Positions 4,421 through 7,356 of a stretch of DNA of 7,356 nt are shown here, piece by piece. A program made the position numbers and the translations under genes. How positions within the stretch are numbered: position 1 is the first letter of the stretch; each line of letters opens with the position of its first letter. Origin of the DNA: Desulfobacteraceae bacterium (GTDB lineage: Bacteria; Desulfobacterota; DSM-4660; Desulfatiglandales; Desulfatiglandaceae); assembly GCA_030589225.1 (NCBI GenBank), contig JAUUWD010000072.1:1-7356 (forward strand), read 5' to 3'. The notes under the pieces are model-generated. The model was given only the letters and a program-made list of their open reading frames with translations, did no database searches and was not told the DNA's origin.

Positions 4421-6829
4421 ATGTCCCGATTAGCATCGCTTTTCATTGGAAAAGAAATGGAATCAGCGCAATCGAACGCACAGGATTGGACCGGACCTAG
4501 TAAAGGCACCTATAAAATCCTGTTCGTTGATGATGAAGAAAACGTGTTAAAAGCGATGCTCCGCATTTTCAGGCGGGAAAACTATACTCTATTGACAGCA
4601 TGTTCCGGGCCTGAGGCACTGGAGCTTCTCCAAAAGGAGCCAGTTCACGTTGTGATCTCTGACCATCGAATGCCACTTATGACCGGCGCAGATCTTTTGC
4701 GAAAGATCAAGGCTCTATATCCCCAAACCATCCGAATCATGCTGACCGGCCATGCTGACGTGAATGCCATAATGGGGGCTGTCAATGAGGGGGCTGTATA
4801 CAGATTTATTACCAAACCCTGGAATAATGAGGACTTGCGCCTTACAGTCAGTCTTGCGTTAGAGCAGTATGACCTGATTCAAGAAAACAAGACATTAAAA
4901 AGGCAGCAGAAAGAGGAAAAGAAAAAGATCAGGAAACTAAGCCGCTTTGTCAATATCAACCGGAGCCTGCTTGGGCGCATGTTGCTTAGAAAGAAATTGA
5001 TCCGAAAGGAGGATCTCAACAAAGCCCTGGCGCAACAGGCCAAGACCAATAAGATTTTGCCGTTGATCCTGGCCGAGATGGAAATTGTGAGTGAAAAGAA
5101 AATCATGGAAGTGATGCAGTCAGAGCTGGGAATAAACCGCGTGTATCCCAATGAGTTTTCGGCTCCAAAGACGTTATCATCTCTTATACCCAAAGAAATC
5201 TGCGAAAAGAATCTGCTCGTGCCCCTCAAACGTACGGATGGCCGATTAATCCTCGCCATGGCCGATCCCACAGACTATATGAAAGTAGATGATCTTAGAT
5301 TTATTACCGGAATCCCGATTCAACCCGTTCTATCCGCCCCGAGTGAGATTAAAGAAAAAATAATAGAGACATATGGTGGTGATGATCTCATTGAGTCCTC
5401 AATATCTGAACTTGAACTGCAAGATCCTACTGAAACCGTAGAGATTATCCTTGAAGAAGAGGATGAAGAGTCAGATATTGATGAGCTCCTTCGCGCCAAG
5501 GATCAGCCACCGGCTATCCGGATCGTCAACGCTATTATTTCAGACGCTTTGCGCCATAGTGCCTCGGATGTCCACATCGAGCCCAAGACAAAATATATCA
5601 TGGTGCGTTACCGCATAGATGGGCTCCTCTATGATAAAATTCACATACCACTTACAATGCATCCTTCTATTGTCTCCAGGATCAAAGTCATGAGCGAGTT
5701 GGACATATCGGAACGTCGAAAACCCCAGGACGGCCGTGTGACCGTAAAGACATCCACGAGAATGGTGGATATGCGCATTTCCACGCTACCCACAATTAGC
5801 GGGGAGAAGGTGATGCTGAGGATACTTGACAAAAATGCCGCCATTAAGGATTTGGCTGAACTGGGTCTTTCAGACAGGGACCTTGCGAGAATATCTCGAT
5901 TTATCTCACAACCTCAGGGCATTGTTCTGGTAACAGGCCCAACCGGGAGCGGCAAGACCAGCACCTTATACTCGCTCCTACAGAAAGGGGCTACAATTAC
6001 AAAGAATTTTACAACGATTGAAGAGCCTGTTGAGTATTTCATGGATATGGCGGAGCAGGTAAGTGTCCGGGAAAAAATTGGCCTTGATTTTCCTATGATT
6101 CTACGGGCCATTTTGCGGCAGGACCCCAATGTGATCATGTTAGGTGAAATCCGGGATTTTACGACCGCGGAAGTGGCCTTCCGTGCAGCCCTGACAGGGC
6201 ATTTGGTTTTGACTACCTTGCATACGAACGGGAGCGTCGCTTCTATTACCCGCCTCAGGGATATGGGTATCAAGCCTTATGTATTACGTGAAGCCCTAAC
6301 TGGCATTGTGGCCCAACACCTGGTTCGGCGTATCTGTGTGCATTGCAAGGTTGATGATAATCCGGAAGAAGAGGTGTTGCGTGCTCTTAGGCTAAGCACA
6401 GAAAGCCTCGACTTTATACCTCAAAAGGGGACGGGCTGTGAGAAGTGTAATAAAACTGGGTACAGCGGAAGAACCGGGGTTTTCGAGGTATTCCAGGTCG
6501 ATGATGAACTCAAAAAGATGATCCATAGAGATGCCACCGAAACAGAGATTATGAGAGCTGCCCGGCGGACAGGAATGACAACGCTTCTTGAAGGTGCCAT
6601 CGAAAAAGTGAGAGCAGGTGTCACGACCTGTGAGGAGGTTATTAGGGTCCTGGGGCCACAAAACAGTTTAGAAATTCAATGTTTACATTGTAATGCTCAC
6701 CTGGAAGAACTATTTCAATTTTGTCCGTTTTGCGGGGGGACGATTTTCCCACGCTGTACTGGCTGCGGCAATTTCTTGGAAACAAACTGGAAGGCCTGCC
6801 CCCATTGTGGGCAGAAGGTGGAGGAATAA
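4421..6829 (+). CDS. Receiver domain fused to PilB/GspE-type ATPase with zinc ribbons
   Basis: An 802-residue fusion, far longer than the usual 500-570 of PilB/GspE. A linker (1-30) leads into a receiver domain (about 31-150) with D37/D38, phosphoacceptor D81 (SDHRMP), LTGHAD and K132 (TKPWNN). A charged helical linker (150-180) precedes an MshEN-like N-domain (about 181-325) whose c-di-GMP motif is degenerate. After an acidic linker (about 330-355), the secretion ATPase shows Walker A G506-PTGSGK-T513, Walker B NVIMLGEIRD (570-579), the HTNGS box and the family zinc site C639/C642 with C673/C676. Two more CxxC pairs follow as a tail: C754/C757 with C768/C771, then C779/C782 with C793/C796. 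Such ATPases power type IV pilus extension or type II secretion at the inner membrane; phosphorylation may gate this one. AAGGAG at 4411-4416 supports ATG 4421. No pilin or platform gene is adjacent, so the driven machine is unknown. Confidence 0.92.
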   Translation: MSRLASLFIGKEMESAQSNAQDWTGPSKGTYKILFVDDEENVLKAMLRIFRRENYTLLTACSGPEALELLQKEPVHVVISDHRMPLMTGADLLRKIKALYPQTIRIMLTGHADVNAIMGAVNEGAVYRFITKPWNNEDLRLTVSLALEQYDLIQENKTLKRQQKEEKKKIRKLSRFVNINRSLLGRMLLRKKLIRKEDLNKALAQQAKTNKILPLILAEMEIVSEKKIMEVMQSELGINRVYPNEFSAPKTLSSLIPKEICEKNLLVPLKRTDGRLILAMADPTDYMKVDDLRFITGIPIQPVLSAPSEIKEKIIETYGGDDLIESSISELELQDPTETVEIILEEEDEESDIDELLRAKDQPPAIRIVNAIISDALRHSASDVHIEPKTKYIMVRYRIDGLLYDKIHIPLTMHPSIVSRIKVMSELDISERRKPQDGRVTVKTSTRMVDMRISTLPTISGEKVMLRILDKNAAIKDLAELGLSDRDLARISRFISQPQGIVLVTGPTGSGKTSTLYSLLQKGATITKNFTTIEEPVEYFMDMAEQVSVREKIGLDFPMILRAILRQDPNVIMLGEIRDFTTAEVAFRAALTGHLVLTTLHTNGSVASITRLRDMGIKPYVLREALTGIVAQHLVRRICVHCKVDDNPEEEVLRALRLSTESLDFIPQKGTGCEKCNKTGYSGRTGVFEVFQVDDELKKMIHRDATETEIMRAARRTGMTTLLEGAIEKVRAGVTTCEEVIRVLGPQNSLEIQCLHCNAHLEELFQFCPFCGGTIFPRCTGCGNFLETNWKACPHCGQKVEE
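6820..6824 (+). promoter_or_regulatory. Ribosome binding site of the 3'-terminal gene
   Basis: GGAGG lies within the last codons of the ATPase fusion, ten bases before ATG 6835. This supports that start and suggests the two genes share a transcript. Confidence 0.55.
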
Positions 6830-6834
6830 ATCTT

Positions 6835-7356
6835 ATGGAAACTCGGACCGTACTTTTTGTTGATGATGATAGAAATATTATATCCGCTCTTAGGAGAGTA
6901 ACAAAAAAAGAGCCCTATAGATCGTTTTTTTCCTTAGGCGGTCGAGAGGCCCTGGATCTCTTAATAGAGGAAACCGTTCATGTCATTGTCACAGACCTGG
7001 GAATGCCGGGGATGAACGGATTGGAGCTGCTCAAATATGTTCAACAAAGGCATCCTCATATCATCCGTCTTGTATTGTCGGCTTTTTCTGACACAGATTC
7101 CATTCTAAATTCTATCAACAAAGGAAATGTATACCGTTACATTGTAAAACCATGGAATAACATCGAATTGCTGATTACAATAAGGCAAGCCATTGACGTA
7201 TTCAATTTGCAAGAGGAAAGAAGGGCCTTACTCAAGAAACTGGAGGAATATAACCGTTTATTGGAGAAGAGGGTTGACGAAAGAACCAGACAATTATTGG
7301 CCATTCAAAGCAAGGCAGAGATCGGAAAGTACTCATCGCAGATCGTTCACAACCTG
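6835..7356 (+). CDS. Receiver-coiled coil protein, probable hybrid kinase, 3' end outside window
   Basis: 174 codons are visible and the frame is open at the window end. It begins METRTVLFVDDDRNIISALR. The receiver has D10-D12, phosphoacceptor D54 (TDLGMP), S82 (LSAFSD) and K105 (VKPWNN). A coiled coil follows from about 122 (EERRALLKKLEEYNRLLEKR, then VDERTRQLL). The visible end, AEIGKYSSQIVHNL, resembles the start of a kinase H-box, with H172 followed by Asn where Glu is usual. If so, this is a receiver-first hybrid kinase. It starts five bases after the ATPase fusion stop, so it is almost certainly in the same operon. The receiver is of the same type as those at 1272 and 4421, though more divergent (S82-A83 in place of the Thr-Gly of the other two). 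The receiver call is firm; the kinase part cannot be confirmed from this window. Confidence 0.85.
   Translation, partial: METRTVLFVDDDRNIISALRRVTKKEPYRSFFSLGGREALDLLIEETVHVIVTDLGMPGMNGLELLKYVQQRHPHIIRLVLSAFSDTDSILNSINKGNVYRYIVKPWNNIELLITIRQAIDVFNLQEERRALLKKLEEYNRLLEKRVDERTRQLLAIQSKAEIGKYSSQIVHNL

Noticed and set aside
4879..5271. 130-codon open frame on the - strand inside the ATPase fusion
   Set aside because: It lies wholly opposite a gene with clear domain motifs, its protein shows no recognisable family and no ribosome binding site case can be made. It is a shadow frame, like those at 185-520, 1096-1380, 3234-3488 and 5914-6273.

Overview
The window reads as chromosome from a free-living, signalling-rich Gram-negative bacterium. 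The best guess is Desulfobacterota (the former Deltaproteobacteria). The reasons are moderate base composition, many response-regulator and HPK4-like kinase genes, an MglA-type GTPase, a PilB/GspE-type ATPase, a TIGR02436 four-helix-bundle gene, and short tandem repeats in the gaps. This placement comes from the style of the genes and was not computed. All seven genes are on the + strand. No RNA gene, CRISPR array, transposase or phage gene was seen.

Layout. 2-703: 3' part of an HDOD-domain gene that begins before the window. 704-835: gap with an array of 7-base units (GTCATTA). 836-1213: four-helix-bundle protein. 1202-1257: a longer array of the same 7-base unit in the opposite orientation. 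1272-2117: response regulator with a receiver domain, coiled coil and PAS-like C-terminus. 2156-2800: MglA-like small GTPase. 2800-4197: soluble histidine kinase that starts inside the GTPase stop codon. 4195-4420: gap built from three kinds of short repeat, including inverted arrays. 4421-6829: receiver domain fused to a PilB/GspE-type secretion/pilus ATPase with an added C-terminal double zinc ribbon. 6835-7356: a second receiver protein, cut by the window end just as a histidine-kinase H-box seems to begin.

Working model (inference). From 1272 on, the genes form one signalling module. The kinase would phosphorylate one or more of three closely similar receiver domains. One of these sits directly on a pilus-type ATPase, and an MglA-family GTPase, whose relatives control polarity and motility, is encoded in the same run. 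This looks like a compact device for switching a type IV pilus-like motor by phosphorylation and GTP state. No pilin, PilC, PilT or MglB gene is present in the window to confirm it.

The four-helix-bundle gene, bracketed by inverted 7-base arrays, looks like an insertion between the HDOD gene and the response regulator. The same 7-base unit recurs just before the ribosome binding site of both complete receiver genes. The repeats and the receiver-ATPase-zinc ribbon fusion are the most unusual parts of the window.
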